Part shown: positions 31,843 to 45,297 of the stretch, piece after piece
Layout: the number at the start of each line of letters is the position of its first letter
How positions within the stretch are numbered: position 1 is the first letter of the stretch
Assembly (NCBI GenBank): GCA_029961685.1
Contig: JARWKL010000008.1
Span: 28,273,619-28,337,618 of the forward strand
Source: Aristolochia californica
Taxonomy: Eukaryota; Streptophyta; Magnoliopsida; Piperales; Aristolochiaceae
Direction: 5' to 3'
Length of the DNA stretch: 64,000 nt
The notes under the pieces: generated by a model
Databases searched by the model: none
Told to the model about the DNA's origin: nothing
Seen by the model: the letters and a program-made list of their open reading frames with translations, nothing else
Program-made: the position numbers and the translations under genes

Positions 31843-33424
31843 AGCCGATTAAAGTAGTACCCCTCGGGAGGGAAAGAGGAAGGGAGGCTAAGTGTTCTGT
31901 CTGACAGAACATTAAAAGACAAAATCGTTTTAGGAATTACCTTCTGGAAGTTTCTACAACTATCTTTTCCTTCTCTTACGATTGCATTAATGCTTATACT
32001 TTTCATAATATTAGGCATCGTTCTTGTTACCTTAATACTTACTGCTTTTATTGTGTGTTGAGTATTTTTCGTTTTTGTTCATATTTACTACTTTATTTTA
32101 AGACGTTATTACAGAAAGGTATATAAGGCTGGAAACTACGGGTGAGGGCTAAGCCCTGACAAACGCCTCTGCCTCAGTTGAGCCAAGCGTTGCTCTCGGT
32201 TGTCACAACGCCGCTGTACCTTTTTATGTATATTTGGTTAATTAATAAGATAATAAAACAGTTTTTGAGATTTGTTTTGCGAATATTACCTATATATTAC
32301 TTATACTTAGGATTATTATATAATACCTTAAGAGATTATTGTGCAATATCATAGGAACTTATAGCTACATATTATTCTTGGTAATAATAGCATTAGAATT
32401 ATTTGGATATTTTATATTTCTCCCAGAACAATTAGATAATCTTTTAGCCTCTGATATATTCTTATTCCTTAATATTTTTGCCAGAATCATAGATAGAACC
32501 TTAGGTACATGATTTTTATCTTTATAGCTTTAACAATAGTGTTCTGTAATTTAGTTAACTTTAGTTTTGTCTGTTTTACCTTATCTTTATATTCATACTG
32601 AAGATTTGTAGAGACTCCAAGGCAAATATTTATACCTAAAGGACAAGCAATTAGAAGAACCCCAAATAATTCACCTCTAAATACTCCAGATTAAAGCAGA
32701 TTAAAGTAGTACCCCTCCGAATTGTTATCTAGAGGGAGGGAGGGAGGGAGGCTAAGTGTTCTGACAGAACATTAAAAGTCAGAAGCGTTTTAGGAACTAC
32801 CTTTTCGCTAAGTGTTCTGACAGAACATTAAAAGACAGAAGCGTTTTAGGAACTACCTTCTGGAAGTTTTTACAGCTATCTTTTCCTTCTCTTCCGATTG
32901 CTTTCATGCTTATACTTTTCATAATATTAGGCATCGTTCTTGTTACCTTAATACTTATTGCTTTTATTGTGTGTTGAGTATTTTCGTTTTTGTTTATATT
33001 TACTACTTTATTTTAAGACGTTATTACAGAAAGGTATATAAGGCAGGAAACTACTGGGTGAGGGCTAAGCCCTGACAAACGCCTCTGCCTCAGTTGACCC
33101 AAGCGTTGCTCTCGGTTGTCACAACACCGCTGTACCTTTTTATGTATATTTGGTTAATTAATAAGATAATAAAACAGTTTTTGAGATTTGTTTTGCGAAT
33201 ATTACCTATATATTACTTATACGTAGGATTATTATATAATACCTTAAGAGATTATTGTGCAATATTATAGGAACTTATAGCTACATATTGTTCTTGGTAA
33301 TAATAGCATTAGAATTATTTGGATATTTTATATTTCTCCCAGAACAATTAGATAATCTTTTAGCCTCTGATATATTCTTTTTCCTTAATATTTTAGCCTG
33401 AATCATAGATAGAACCTTGGATAC

Positions 33425-33610
33425 ATGATTTTTATCTTTATGGCTTTAACAGTAGTCTTCTGTAATTTAGTTATCTTTAGTTTTGTCTTTTTTACCTTAT
33501 CTTTTTATTCATACAGAAGATTTGTAGAGGCTCCATGGCAAATATTTATACCTAGAAGACAAGTAATTAGAAGAACCCCAAATAATTCACCTCTAAATAC
33601 ATCAGATTAA
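33425..33610 (+). CDS. Leader ORF4, array A unit 4
   Basis: 61 residues, with the diagnostic EAPWQIF variant shared with array B unit 1, where the ATG is lost. Confidence 0.5.
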   Translation: MIFIFMALTVVFCNLVIFSFVFFTLSFYSYRRFVEAPWQIFIPRRQVIRRTPNNSPLNTSD

Positions 33611-34382
33611 AGCAGATTAAAGTAGTACCCCTCGGGAGGGAGGGAGGCTAAGTGTTCTGTCTGGCAGAACATTAGAAGACAGAAGCGTTTTAGGAACTAC
33701 CTTCTGGAAGTTTTTAGAACTATCTTTTCCTTCTCTTACAATTGCTTTCATGCTTATACTTTTCATAATATTAGGGACAGAACATTAAAAGACAGAAGCG
33801 TTTTAGCAACTACCTTCTGGAAGTTTTTACAACTATCTTTTCCTTCTCTTATGATTGCTTTCATGCTTATACTTTTCATAATATTAGGCATCGTTCTTGT
33901 TACCTTAATACTTACTGCTTTTATTTTGTGTTGAGTATTTTCGTTTTTGTTCATATTTACTACTTTATTTTAAGACATTATTACAGAAAGGTATATAAGG
34001 CTAGAAACTTTTGGGTGAGGGCTAAGCCCTGACAAACGCCTCTGCCTCAGTTGAGCCAAGCGTTGCTCTCGGTTGTCACAATGCCGCTGTACCTTTTTTA
34101 TGTATATTTGGTTAATTAATAAGATAATAAAACAGTTTTTGAGATTTGTTTTGCGAATATTACCAATATATTACTTATACTTAGGATTATTATATAATAC
34201 CTGAAGAGATTATTGTGCAATATCATAGGAACTTATAGTTACATATTGTTCTTGGTAATAATAACATTAGAATTATTTGGATATTTTATATTTCTCCCAG
34301 GACAAGTAGATAATCTTTTAGCATCTGATATATTCTTATTCCTTAATATTTTAGCCAGAATCATAGATAGATCCGTAGATAC

Positions 34383-34568
34383 ATGATTTTTATCTTTATT
34401 GCTTTAACAATAGTCTTCTGTAATTTAGTTATCTTTAGTTTTATCTGTTTTACCTTATATTTATATTCGTACAGAAGATTTGTAGAGACTCCTAGGCAAA
34501 TAGTTATACCTAGAAGACAAGTAATTAGAAGAACCCCAAATAATTCACCTCTAAATACTCCATATTAA
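34383..34568 (+). CDS. Leader ORF4, array A unit 5
   Basis: 61 residues, full length. Confidence 0.5.
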   Translation: MIFIFIALTIVFCNLVIFSFICFTLYLYSYRRFVETPRQIVIPRRQVIRRTPNNSPLNTPY

Positions 34569-34914
34569 AGCAGATTAAAGTAGTACCCCTCCGAATTGGT
34601 ATCTACAGGGAGGGAGGGAGGGAGGGAGGGAGGCTAAGTGTTTTGACTGAACATTAAAAGACAATAGTGTTTTAGGAACTACCTTCTGGCTAAGTGTTCT
34701 GACAGAACATTAAAAGACAGAAGCGTTTTAGGAACTACTTTCTGGAAGTTTTTACAACTATCTTTTCCTTCTGGTTGCGATTGCTTTCATGCTTATACTT
34801 TTCATAATATTTGGCATCGTTTTTGTTACCTTAATACTTATTGCTTTTATTGTGTGTTGAGAATTTTTCGTTTTTGTTCATATTTACTACTTTATTTTAA
34901 GACGTTATTACAAA

Positions 34915-35865
34915 AATAGGATTAGATACAAGGTGAAGGATTTACCTTGGAAATTGGAAGTTCTTCTAGAAATCTTAATATAATAGACAAAATAACATGT
35001 AGGAGAAGTGTAGACCAAAGAGATATACAATTAGACGAAATAATAGATATAGATCAAGACATTACTATATTTAGCAAGAATTAATTAAACCTTCTTAACC
35101 CCAAACAATTATATAGAACAGGACCATTAAACTTTAATACCGGATTATTTAGACATTACCGAGAAATCCAGATTAGTTGTGTAGGACAAGATTCTGTTAA
35201 CATTAACTTAATATCAGAACAAGCCTTTAAAGAAATAGGGGTAAAAGGATTCATTTAGGTCTGATTGTAATAGGGGTAAAAGGATTAGGACGAAAATATC
35301 TAGGAACTAAAACCTTACTTAGTATCTACGATGATAGATGGGCAGACCCTAAAAAGGCAATGTTAGGAATCATTGAGGTAGATATGAATCAAAATGGAGG
35401 AATATTTTATTGCTCCCCAGACTTCCTTTTTGGACTACAAGATTTTAGAAAATATATCAAAATAGGTATTCAGACAAAAGGATATGAATCCTTCGTAGGA
35501 AACAATCTTTTATTGTGTATTGAATTCTTAGGAAGGTGTACTTGTTCTAGCACTACTAGGTTCAAGGTTAAAATAGACGATGTAGTTAATTTAATAGGAA
35601 ACAAAGGAATAAAATTAATTAAGCCTATTAAATATTCTCCAGACATTTTAGCAGGATTAGAATGGAACCTTAAATTTATAGAAGAAAAAATAATCAGTCC
35701 TGAAGAAAGTATCATGTACACAGATACTAAAGGTAACATAAATATTAGATTTAATAGCTATGAACAAAAGAATATAGAAGATACGGAATCAATCTCTAGT
35801 GAAAATAATGACCTAGTCAATATAGAATTAGAAACAGATGAGATAATATACCCTAAAGAATTATA
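34915..35865 (+). pseudogene. EPRV movement-protein fragment 2
   Basis: The N-terminal third has in-frame stops and a small duplication (ATAGGGGTAAAAGGATT twice, about 35236-35285). The central and C-terminal part (35360-35865) is open and contains NQNGGIFYCSPDF and STTRFKVKIDDVVNLIG. It ends in a TA repeat. Its left edge is fused to the leader array. Confidence 0.75.
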
Positions 35866-35867
35866 TG

Positions 35868-35907
<40 letters not shown>

Positions 35908-35930
35908 GAGAGAGAGAGAGAGAGAGAGTC
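35866..35930. repeat. (TA)n(GA)n microsatellite
   Basis: A TATA run followed by an AGAG run at the movement-protein/composite-block junction. The same arrangement occurs at 42950-43019 and 52311-52405. Confidence 0.95.
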
Positions 35931-36402
35931 TGGTCTGTAGCTTTTATACCTAGGGCTTTTTAATAGGGATCATTTTTTTTTAAATCGATTTTGGTGAGGC
36001 GATTTGGCCTGCTCATTCATTCATGGGGTGCCATACTGTGAAAAGATCATGCTTGTAATGTTAGAGCTTAGGTGTTGCACGGGTTCAGTTATGCAGTGGA
36101 AAGTGGAATTTACTTTTACCTGTGTCGGCCTAGTTGCGTCCTTGGGATAACCCACACTAGTCGGCCTCCCTTGCATACAAATAGTTGGCACACAATAAAC
36201 CTTTTCTCATTTACACAAATCTGTCTACATACAAGATATTCGAGCGCTCCTTTGAGTCTCTATGTCAATGTCTGATTGATTGGCACTCATCCAGCCCCCC
36301 TATATATAGTTGGGGAAATTGCTGGCCACATGCCCCTTCGAATGGTCATGTGCTTCTTGGCGCATGCCTCCTCATGTACAACCGCCCCAGCTAACACCCC
36401 AT

Positions 36403-36890
36403 GGCCCACGTGACTAGAAACCATTTAGGAACCATTATAAGCTGAATTTTGATGGTAGCGCCTTTGGGAACCCGGGTTTGGATGATTTTGGCGGGGTGAT
36501 TTTTGATCCGGGCGGCACTGCCATACTCTCTTACTGTGGCCCTCTCGGAATTGCTGACTCGACCATTGCTGAGCTCTCTGGTCTCCTTCACGGCATGTGT
36601 ATTTTTAAGGATCGCTTTAGTGTCTCCTTATCATGGAGGGAGACTCCAAGGTCGTCATCGGATGGTGCTCCACCTCATCCTTTCCCCCATGGCGTCACTG
36701 GCAGATTTTTCTTGATATTTTGGATATTGTATCCACCATTTCTTGTACTTCGTCTCATATACTAAGATCAGCCATTTCGGATGCTGATTTGTGTGCCTAG
36801 GTCCCCCCTTCAATCTCTTTTTGTTAGGGGAGGTCTCCCTTGATGTATCTTCCCTTTCTTTGAAATAAGTTTATTATCATTAAAAAAAAA
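36403..36890 (+). mobile_element. LINE 3' end (copy 2)
   Basis: Same 5' truncation and poly(A) position as copy 1. One to a few bases are lost near the GLLIM segment, shifting the frame. Confidence 0.7.
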
Positions 36891-38026
36891 GTTGGCTACC
36901 ACTAATCTGACTTGCCTCCATGCCTTGGTGTTCAGGCACTAGTCCGTATCTGCCCAGCCTATACGTGCAGTGCCTAGGGGTGACATCGAGTCGAGTCGAG
37001 CCGAGTTTGAATCTGCATATGTTTTAGCTGGGCTTGATTTAAATACTTCAAACTCAAGCTAGAGCCGAGCCCAGCCTTAAGCTTAAAATTGGAATTGAGC
37101 TTGAGCAGGGTTCAAGCTCCAACCTACATTTAAAACTTTGCATAAAATACAAGTCAAATAAACTGTGCATAAAATTATGCATAAATTTTACTTAAAATTA
37201 GGCATGACCTTTGTACATAAACTCTGCATAAAATTGTCTATAAACTTTGCATAAAATTGTTTATAAACACTGCATAATATTATGCCAATGTGACTTATAT
37301 AAAAACATGACCTATATACAAAATGTGACTTTTATATACATTTCCCACACTCTTGAGCCTACCCAAACTCGAACCTGTATATGTTCGAGCTTTGCTTGAT
37401 TTGAATACTTTGAACTTGAGTTCGAACACAAGCTTAGCTTTGAGACTAAAATTGGAATCGAGCTCAAGCCCAAGAATTTTAACCAAATTTGAGCTCAAGC
37501 TCGAGTTGGGTTTGAACTTTAACCTACATTTAAAACTTTCCATAAAATACATATTTAATATTAAGTTCAAAGAATCCTAAAAGTATGGAAAACAAATAGA
37601 GATAATCTTGCATATCAAAGTTATTAAGAAACGAAATATGACTAGATCTATAACTCATAAAGGATCTCCAAATAATTTGTATTGTATAAATTCTGTACTA
37701 CATTGCATGGAGAGACCAAGGATGAAGGAGATCAAATGGGAGAAATGAGCTTACCTGTGGCTGACATATATTCTGTGACTTTCGTCTGCGACGCCCAGGT
37801 CAGCAATGTCTAAATGCGGTTGTGCGATGAAGAGATTGAAAGCGCTGAAAATGGAACATGGCGGAAATAGGTTGAGGAAGGACTGAAATACGAAACTTCC
37901 GTAAAAATCTGAGCATGCATATTACTAGTGGTTGGTAATATGCATGCTCTCTTTTCTTTTCTTTTCCATTTTCCTTGCGCATCCAAACAAGGGAAACCAC
38001 ATTTCTCTTTTTTTCTCTCTTATTTT

Positions 38027-38440
38027 TCATGGGCATCCAAACAAGAGAATCGATCTTTTAGTCCCATTCCTCTTCTTGGGTAAATCTTTCTCAACGTCCG
38101 TCATTTTTGAATAACTGGTGCACCCAACACTGTCAATAATACCATACGGTTTGACATTGTGCATAGCCCCTTTAAGGAAAAACCTCGCGGAAGGGAGCCA
38201 GTCCTGGTTATGAAAAAGCTGAGTCTCATCCCTCTCCGACCACAGATCGTAGCCTCCAGAAAACTGAGACCTATTAGCCAAAGCCTTCAACAGCTCGTCG
38301 GCTTTGATGGAAAAGAGAGTTGGGGCTCGCTCAAGCTCAGAAACTGCGGCTCTAAGTTCCGCCCATTGCTTCATTTTGTAAATCTGGCACTCACTGCAAA
38401 GACGGGCCTTTACGAGTTGTTTGGCTTTTGTGGCCTGCAT
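38027..38440 (-). pseudogene. Unrecognised conserved protein fragment (copy 2)
   Basis: As at 28225-28638, with the same 21-bp deletion. Confidence 0.45.
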
Positions 38441-39330
38441 CCGCTTCCACTGTCATTTCGAGACTCCGCCGAGGTAGGTACAAGGCCCCCCACCCAGTTT
38501 GTCACGAGGTCAGATGAGCCTAAACTCACTTAGGCTAGCGGAACTCCAACTCCCGTGATAGCCTACCTTCAATTCGTCAAAGGTAGTACAACCTCTCACC
38601 CCTTAGATCAACGTTGCAAACTCCTTCCTCTCAAATGAAGCACTAGCAATGAAAAGATAGAAAGACAATGGAATAGGAAGAGAAAGTAACCTTGTATTAA
38701 TACTAGAGAAGATTACAAGGAGTGGCCGTCCAAGGTGGAAGGCCAGCACTCTACAAAAACTCTCCTTCTCGTCTATGCTGAATGAATCTACAAGGGTTGA
38801 ATGCCTTGGTATTTATAGGCTTCAACCCCTCCCTTCTCTCATGCTTCCGTCCAATGAGAGTAGAGATCCTCCCTTATCAAATCTCCTTAATTTGATCCTC
38901 CATTCAAATCCCTTGATTTGCTCCTTTTTCTTAAAATTCGTTTTACCATTGTTATTTTCCTTAGACACTTTGTTAGCCGAATCATTCTTTCTCTCATATT
39001 CGGTTAACTTTTCAGCAGTAGATAAAGCTGAAGCTAATGTCTTTATTTCCCGTCTTCTCAATTCTTGCTCAGCCCACGGGAAGTAAAGACATTAGCTTCA
39101 ACTTTATCTACTGCTGAAAAGTTAACCAAATATGAGAGAAAGAATTATTCGGCTAACAAAGTGCCTAAGAAAAATAACAATGGTATAACGAATTTTAAGA
39201 AGAAGGAGAAATGGGAGAAGAAGTCATGGGCAAAGGACGCCAAGGCTAGGCCGGAAGAGAAGAAACGAGGGGACAAACAGAAAAAGAAGGTCCATTGTTT
39301 CATATGCGAGGGATTGTCTTAGAAAGAGGT

Positions 39331-39880
39331 ATACAATACTAAATTGGAAATTATGGCCAAAAAAATAGAAAACTGTGAGGCAGAAATAACTCTTCTCAAA
39401 CATAGATTAGATACAACAGAAAAAGATTCTTATGATGGTATCACTGTAGGGTTAGAAGAACCAGAAACTTCCTACGTATGTAACCAAGATAAATCTATTT
39501 CCAGTATCCTTGTTAGAGCAAAGATTATTTTCCCTAACAAACAATCCCTCGTGTTAGATGCTTTAGTAGATTCCGGCTGTACCAAATGTATTATCCATAG
39601 AAGATTAGTTCCTCTTTAGTTCCTTAAGAAAACCAATAAATAAGTGTTTAGCCAACACGTAGATGGTACCTATCACCCATATACAACCTATTTTGATGAA
39701 GGCAAAATCCAGTTCTTTACCAATTGTTCAACTTGTTCTGGATCTTATCCTTTACCTTTAACATGGGTTAGAGATCTCAAAGTCAAAGTAGACTTTATTT
39801 TAGGTCTTAATTTTATTCTTCATAACAATGGTTCACTTTACTTCTTGTTTGCAACGTCCTTTTTACAACTATCTTTAGAA
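39331..39880 (+). pseudogene. EPRV protease fragment (array 2)
   Basis: DSGCTKC is retained. Two stops lie in the RLVP...NK segment: the one shared with copies 1 and 3 and an additional CAG-to-TAG near 39617. Confidence 0.8.
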
Positions 39881-41999
39881 TTAATGTTCTGTCTTTTAGG
39901 GCAAGTGTTGGCTAAGTGTTCTGTCTGACAGAACATTAAAAGACAGAAGCGTTTTAGGAACTACCTTCTGGATGTTTTTACAACTATCTTTTCCTTCTCT
40001 TACGATTGCTTTCATGCTTATACTTTTCATAATATTAGGCATCGTTCTTGTTACCTTAATACTTACTGCTTTTATTGTGTGTTGAGTATTTTCGTTTTTG
40101 TTCATATTTACTACTTTATTTTAAGACGTTATTACAAAAAGGTATATAAGGCTGAAAACTACTGGGTGAGGGCTAAGCCCTGACAAACGCCTCTGCCTCA
40201 GTTGAGCCAAGCGTTGCTCTCGGTTGTCACAACACCGTTGTACCTTTTTATGTATATTTTGTTAATTAATAAGATAATAAAACAGTTTTTGAGATTTGTT
40301 TTGCGAATATTACCTATATATTACTTATACGTACGATTATTATATAATACCTTAAGAGATTATTGTGCAATATTATAGGAACTTATGGCTACATATTGTT
40401 CTTGGTAATAATAACATTAGAATTATTTGGATAGTTTATATTTCTCCCAGAACAATTAGATAATCTTTTAGCCTCTGATATATTCTTTTTCCTTAATATT
40501 TTAGCCTGAATCATAGATAGAACCTTAGATACTTGATTTTTATCTTTATAGCTTTAACAGTAGTCTTCTGTAATTTAGTTATCTTTAGTTTTGTCTTTTT
40601 TACCTTATCTTTTTATTCATACAGAAGATTTGTAGAGGCTCCATGGCAAATATTTATACCTAGAACATAAGTAATTAGAAGAACCCCAAATAATTCACCT
40701 CTAAATACTTCAGATTAAAGTAGATTAAAGTAGTACCCCTCGGGAGGGAGGGAGGGAGGGAGGCTAAGTGTTCTGTCTGACAGAACATTAGAAGACAGAA
40801 GCGTTTTAGGAACTACCTTCTGGAAGTTTTTAGAACTATCTTTTCCTTCTCTTACAATTGCTTTCATGCTTATACTTTTCATAATATTAGGGACAGAACA
40901 TTAAAAGACAGAAGCGTTTTAGCAACTACCTTCTGGAAGTTTTTACAACTATCTTTTCCTTCTCTTATGATTGCTTTCATGCTTATACTTTTCATAATAT
41001 TAGGCATCGTTCTTGTTACCTTAATACTTACTGCTTTTATTTTGTGTTGAGTATTTTCGTTTTTGTTCATATTTACTACTTTATTTTAAGACGTTATTAC
41101 AGAAAGGTATATAAGGCTAGAAACTTTTGGGTGAGGGCTAAGCCCTGACAAACGCCTCTGCCGCAGTTGAGCCAAGCGTTGCTCTCGGTTGTCACAATGC
41201 CGCTGTACCTTTTTTATGTATATTTGGTTAATTAATAAGATAATAAAACAGTTTTTGAGATTTGTTTTGCGAATATTACCAATATATTACTTATACTTAG
41301 GATTATTATATAATACCTTAAGAGATTATTGTGCAATATCATAGGAACTTATAGCTACATATTGTTCTTGGTAATAATAGCATTAGAATTATTTGGATAT
41401 TTTATATTTCTCCTAGAACAAGTAGATAATCTTTTAGCATCTGATATATTCTTATTCCTTAATATTTTAGCCAGAATCATAGATAGATCCTTAGATACAT
41501 GATTTTTATCTTTATAGCTTTAATTTAGTTATATTTAGTTTTGTCTGTTTTACCTTATCTTTATATTCATACAGAAGATTTGTAGAGACTCCTAGGCAAA
41601 TAGTTATACCTAGAAGACAAGTAATTAGAAGAACCCCAAATAATTCACCTCTAAATACTCCATATTAAAGCAGATTAAAGTAGTACCCCTCCGAATTTGT
41701 ATCTACAGGGAGGGAGGGAGGCTAAGTGTTCTGACTGAAAATTAAAAGACAGTAACGTTTTAGGAACTACCTTTTGGCTAAGTGTTCTGACAGAATATTA
41801 AAAGACAGAAGCGTTTTAGGAACTACCTTCTGGAAGTTTTTACAACTATCTTTTCCTTCTCTTACGATTGCTTTCATGCTTATACTTTTCATAATATTTG
41901 GCATCATTTTTGTTACCTTAATACTTACTGCTTTTATTGTGTGTTGAGAATTTTTCGTTTTTGTTCATATTTTCTACTTTATTTTAAGACGTTATTACA
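39881..41999 (+). repeat. EPRV leader array B, three units
   Basis: Units start near 39910, 40893 and 41777 (the last truncated), with stubs at 40764-40892 and 41722-41776. The odd join ATAATATTAG/GGACAGAAC at about 40890 also occurs in array A at about 33774, and the EAPWQIF variant of ORF4 is shared. Array B therefore corresponds to units 4-6 of array A. Confidence 0.92.
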
Positions 42000-42949
42000 A
42001 AAATAGGATTAGATACAAGGTGAAGGATTTACCTTGGAAATTGGAAGTTCTTCTAGAAATCTTTATATAATAGACAAAATAACATGTAGGAGAAGTGTAG
42101 ACCAAAGAGATATACAATTAGACGAAATAATAGATATAGATCAAGACATTACTATATTTAGCAAGAATTAATTAAACCTTCTTAACCCCAGACAATTATA
42201 TAGAACAGGACCATTAAACTTTAATACCGGATTATTTAGACATTACCGAGAAATCCAGATTAGTTGTGTAGGACAAGATTCTGTTAACATTAACTTAATA
42301 TCAGAACAAGCCTTTAAAGAAATAGGGGTAAAAGGATTCATTTAGGTCTGATTGTAATAGGGGTAAAAGGATTAGGACGAAAACATCTAGGAACTAAAAC
42401 CTTACTTAGTATCTACGATGATAGATGGGCAGACCCTAAAAAGGCAATGTTAGGAATTATTGAGGTAGATATGAATCAAAATGGAGGAATATTTTATTCC
42501 TCCCCAGACTTCCTTATTGGACTACAAGATTTTAGAAAATATATCAAAATAGGTATTCAGACAAAAGGATATGAATCCTTCGTAGGAAACAATCTTTTAT
42601 TGTGTATTGAATTCTTAGGAAGGTGTACTTGTTCTAGCACTACTAGGTTCAAGGTTAAAATAGACGATGTAGTTAATTTAATAGGAAACAAAGGAATAAA
42701 ATTAATTAAGCCTATTAAATATTCTCCAGACATTTTAGCAGGATTAGAATGGAACCTTAAATTTATAGAAGAAAAAATAATCAGTCCTGAAGAAAGTATC
42801 ATGTACACAGATACTAAAGGTAACATAAATATTAGATTTAATAGCTATGAACAAAAGAATATAGAAGATACGAAATCAATCTCTAGTGAAAATTATGACC
42901 TAGTCAATATAGAATTAGAAACAGATGAGATAATATACCCTAAAGAATT
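42000..42949 (+). pseudogene. EPRV movement-protein fragment 3
   Basis: Nearly identical to 34915-35865, including the same stops and the small internal duplication. Confidence 0.75.
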
Positions 42950-42973
42950 ATATGTATATATATATATATATAT

Positions 42974-43019
<46 letters not shown>
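42950..43019. repeat. (TA)n(GA)n microsatellite
   Basis: As at 35866, with a longer GA run. Confidence 0.95.
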
Positions 43020-43021
<2 letters not shown>

Positions 43022-43207
43022 TGGTCTGCAACTTTTTTACCTAGGGCTTTTAGACAAGGGATGCAAGCTTCTAGGGAACACTGATTGCATTTTAGCTCTT
43101 TGTTTTTTGCTAGGATACAAAGCACATTAAGACAAGGATTACTATCTAACCCTGTATTCCATGACCACGCATGTACACATTCTGAAGTAGTGTCCACTCT
43201 TAAGGTT
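43020..43207 (-). pseudogene. Antisense EPRV cysteine-motif fragment
   Basis: The minus translation (SECVHAWSWNTGLDSNPC, then CNQCSLEACIPCLKALG) matches the plus-strand motif at 59440-59600. It is inserted in inverted orientation between the GA run and the composite block. The same scrap is at 52406-52593. Confidence 0.8.
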
Positions 43208-43672
43208 CTTAATTACTCAGAAAATATTTTTTTAATAGGGATCATTTTTTTTTAAATCGATTTTGGTGAGGCGATTTGGCCTGCTCATTCATTCATGGGG
43301 TGCCATACTGTGAAAAGATCATGCTTGTAATGTTAGAGCTTAGGTGTTGCACGGGTTCAGTTATGCAGTGGAAAGTTGAATTTACTTTTACCTGTGTCGG
43401 CCTAGTTGCGTCCTTGGGATAACCCACACTAGTCTGCCTCCCTTGCATACAAATAGTTGGCACACAATAAACCTTTTCTCATTTACACAAATCTGTCTAC
43501 ATACAAGATATTCAAGCGCTCCTTTGAGTCTCTATGTCAATGTCTGATTGATTGGCACTCATCCAGCCCCCTATTTATAGTTGGGGAAATTGCTGGCCAC
43601 ATGCCCCTTCGAATGTTCATGTGCTTCTTGGCGCGTGCCTCCTCATGTACAACCGCCCCAGCTAACACCCCA

Positions 43673-44161
43673 TGGCCCACGTGACTAGAAACCGTTTAGG
43701 AATCATTATAAGCTGAATTTTGATGGTAGTCCCTTTGGGAACCCGGGTTTGGATGATTTTGGCGGGGTGATTTTTTATCCGGGCGGCACTGCCATAATCT
43801 CTAACTGTGGCCCTCTCGGAATTGCTGACTCGACCATTGCTTAGCTCTCTGGTCTCGTTCACGGCTTGTGTATTTTTAAGGATCGCTTTAGTGTCTCCTT
43901 ATCATGGAGGGAGACTCCGAGATCGTCATCGGATGGTGCTCCACCTCATCCTTTCCCCCATGGCGTCACTGGCAGATTTTTCTTGATATTTTGGATATTG
44001 TATGCACCATTTCTTGTACTTCGTCTCATATACTAAGATCAGCCATTTCGGTTGCTGATTTGTGTGCCTATGTTCCCCCTTCAATCTCTTATTGTTAGGG
44101 GAGGTCTCCCTTGATGTATCTTCCCTTTCTTTGAAATAAGTTTATCATCATTAAAAAAAAA
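43673..44161 (+). mobile_element. LINE 3' end (copy 3)
   Basis: Same boundaries as copy 1. An in-frame stop replaces Glu of AELSG near 43842. Confidence 0.7.
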
Positions 44162-45297
44162 GTTGGCTGCCACTAATCTGACTTGCCTCCATGCCTTGGT
44201 GTTCAGGCACTAGTCCGTATGTGCCCAGCCTATACGTGCAGTGCCTAGGGGTGACATCGAGTCGAGTCGAGCCGAGTTTGAATCTGCATATGTTCAAGCT
44301 GGGCTTGATTTAAATACTTCAAACTCAAGCTAGAGCCGAGCCCAGCCTTAAGCTTAAAATTGGAATTGAGCTTGAGCAGGGTTCAAGCACCAACCTACAT
44401 TTAAAACTTTGCATAAAATACAAGTCAAATAAACTGTGCATAAAATAATGCATAAATTTTACTTAAAATTGGGCATGACCTTTGTACATAAACTCTGCAT
44501 AAAATTGTCTATAAACTTTGCATAAAATTGTTTATAAACACTGCATAATATTATGCCAATGTGACTTATATAAAAACATGACCTATATACAAAATGTGAC
44601 TTTTATATACATTTCCCACTCTCTTGAGCCTACCCAAACTCGAACCTGTATATGTTCGAGCTTTGCTTGATTTGAATACTTTGAACTTGAGTACGAACAC
44701 AAGCTTAGCTTTGAGTCTAAAATTGGAATCGAGCTCAAGCCCAAGAATTTTAACCAAATTTGAGCTCAAGCTCGAGTCGGGTTTGAACTTTAACCTACAT
44801 TTAAAACTTTCCATAAAATACATATTTAATATTAAGTTCAAAGAATCCTAAAAGTATGGAAAACAAATAGAGATAATCTTGCATATCAGAGTTATTAAGA
44901 AACGAAATATGACTAGATCTATAACTCATAAAGTTTCTCCAAATAATTTGTATTGTATAAATTCTGTACTACATTGCATGGAGAGACTAAGGATGAAGGA
45001 GATCAAATGGGAGAAATGAGCTTACCTGTGGCTGACATATATTCCGTGACTTTCGTCTGCAACGCCCAGGTCAGCAATGTCTAAATGTGGTTGTGCGATG
45101 AAGAGATTGAAAGCGCTGAAGATGGAACATGGCGGAAATAGGTTGAGGAAGGACTGAAATACGAAACTTCCGTAAAAATCTGAGCATGCATATTACTAGT
45201 GGTTGATAATATGCATGCTCTCTTTTCTTTTCTTTTCCATTTTCCTTGTGCATCCAAACAAGAGAAACCACATTTCTCTTTTTTTCTCTCTTATTTT

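Larger units (their letters stand above)
30079..34914 (+). repeat. EPRV leader array A, six units
   Basis: Opens with an antisense scrap (30079-30124) of the CCHC-finger region. Units start near 30108, 31042, 31888, 32808, 33776 and 34690 (the last truncated), with short stubs before some of them. Each unit runs: hairpin GTTCTG(TCTG)ACAGAAC, leader ORFs 1-4, TGGTAT(C) remnant, (GGGA)n. The array joins movement-protein sequence at about 34915. Confidence 0.93.
35957..39330. repeat. Composite block, copy 2
   Basis: Second copy of the 3.4-kb block. Contains the LINE tail 36403-36890 (RNase H frame broken by a small deletion near 36613), the GAGCTC duplication, the minus-strand protein fragment (38027-38440), the LTR-like module (TATAAATA minus near 38810-38817) and inverted gag arms (38929-39052 and 39078-39204). 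The antisense viral scrap at its left edge is shortened to 28 bases, apparently by deletion between T-runs. Confidence 0.9.

Noticed and set aside
30108..34690. Possible CRISPR array
   Set aside because: Units are about 0.85 kb with no short spacer-repeat alternation, and the context is plant nuclear DNA.
42940..43197. Frame with Tyr-Ile and Ser-Leu runs continuing the antisense cysteine motif
   Set aside because: The repetitive tail is translation of the TA/GA microsatellite; only the cysteine-motif part (43020-43207) is viral coding sequence.
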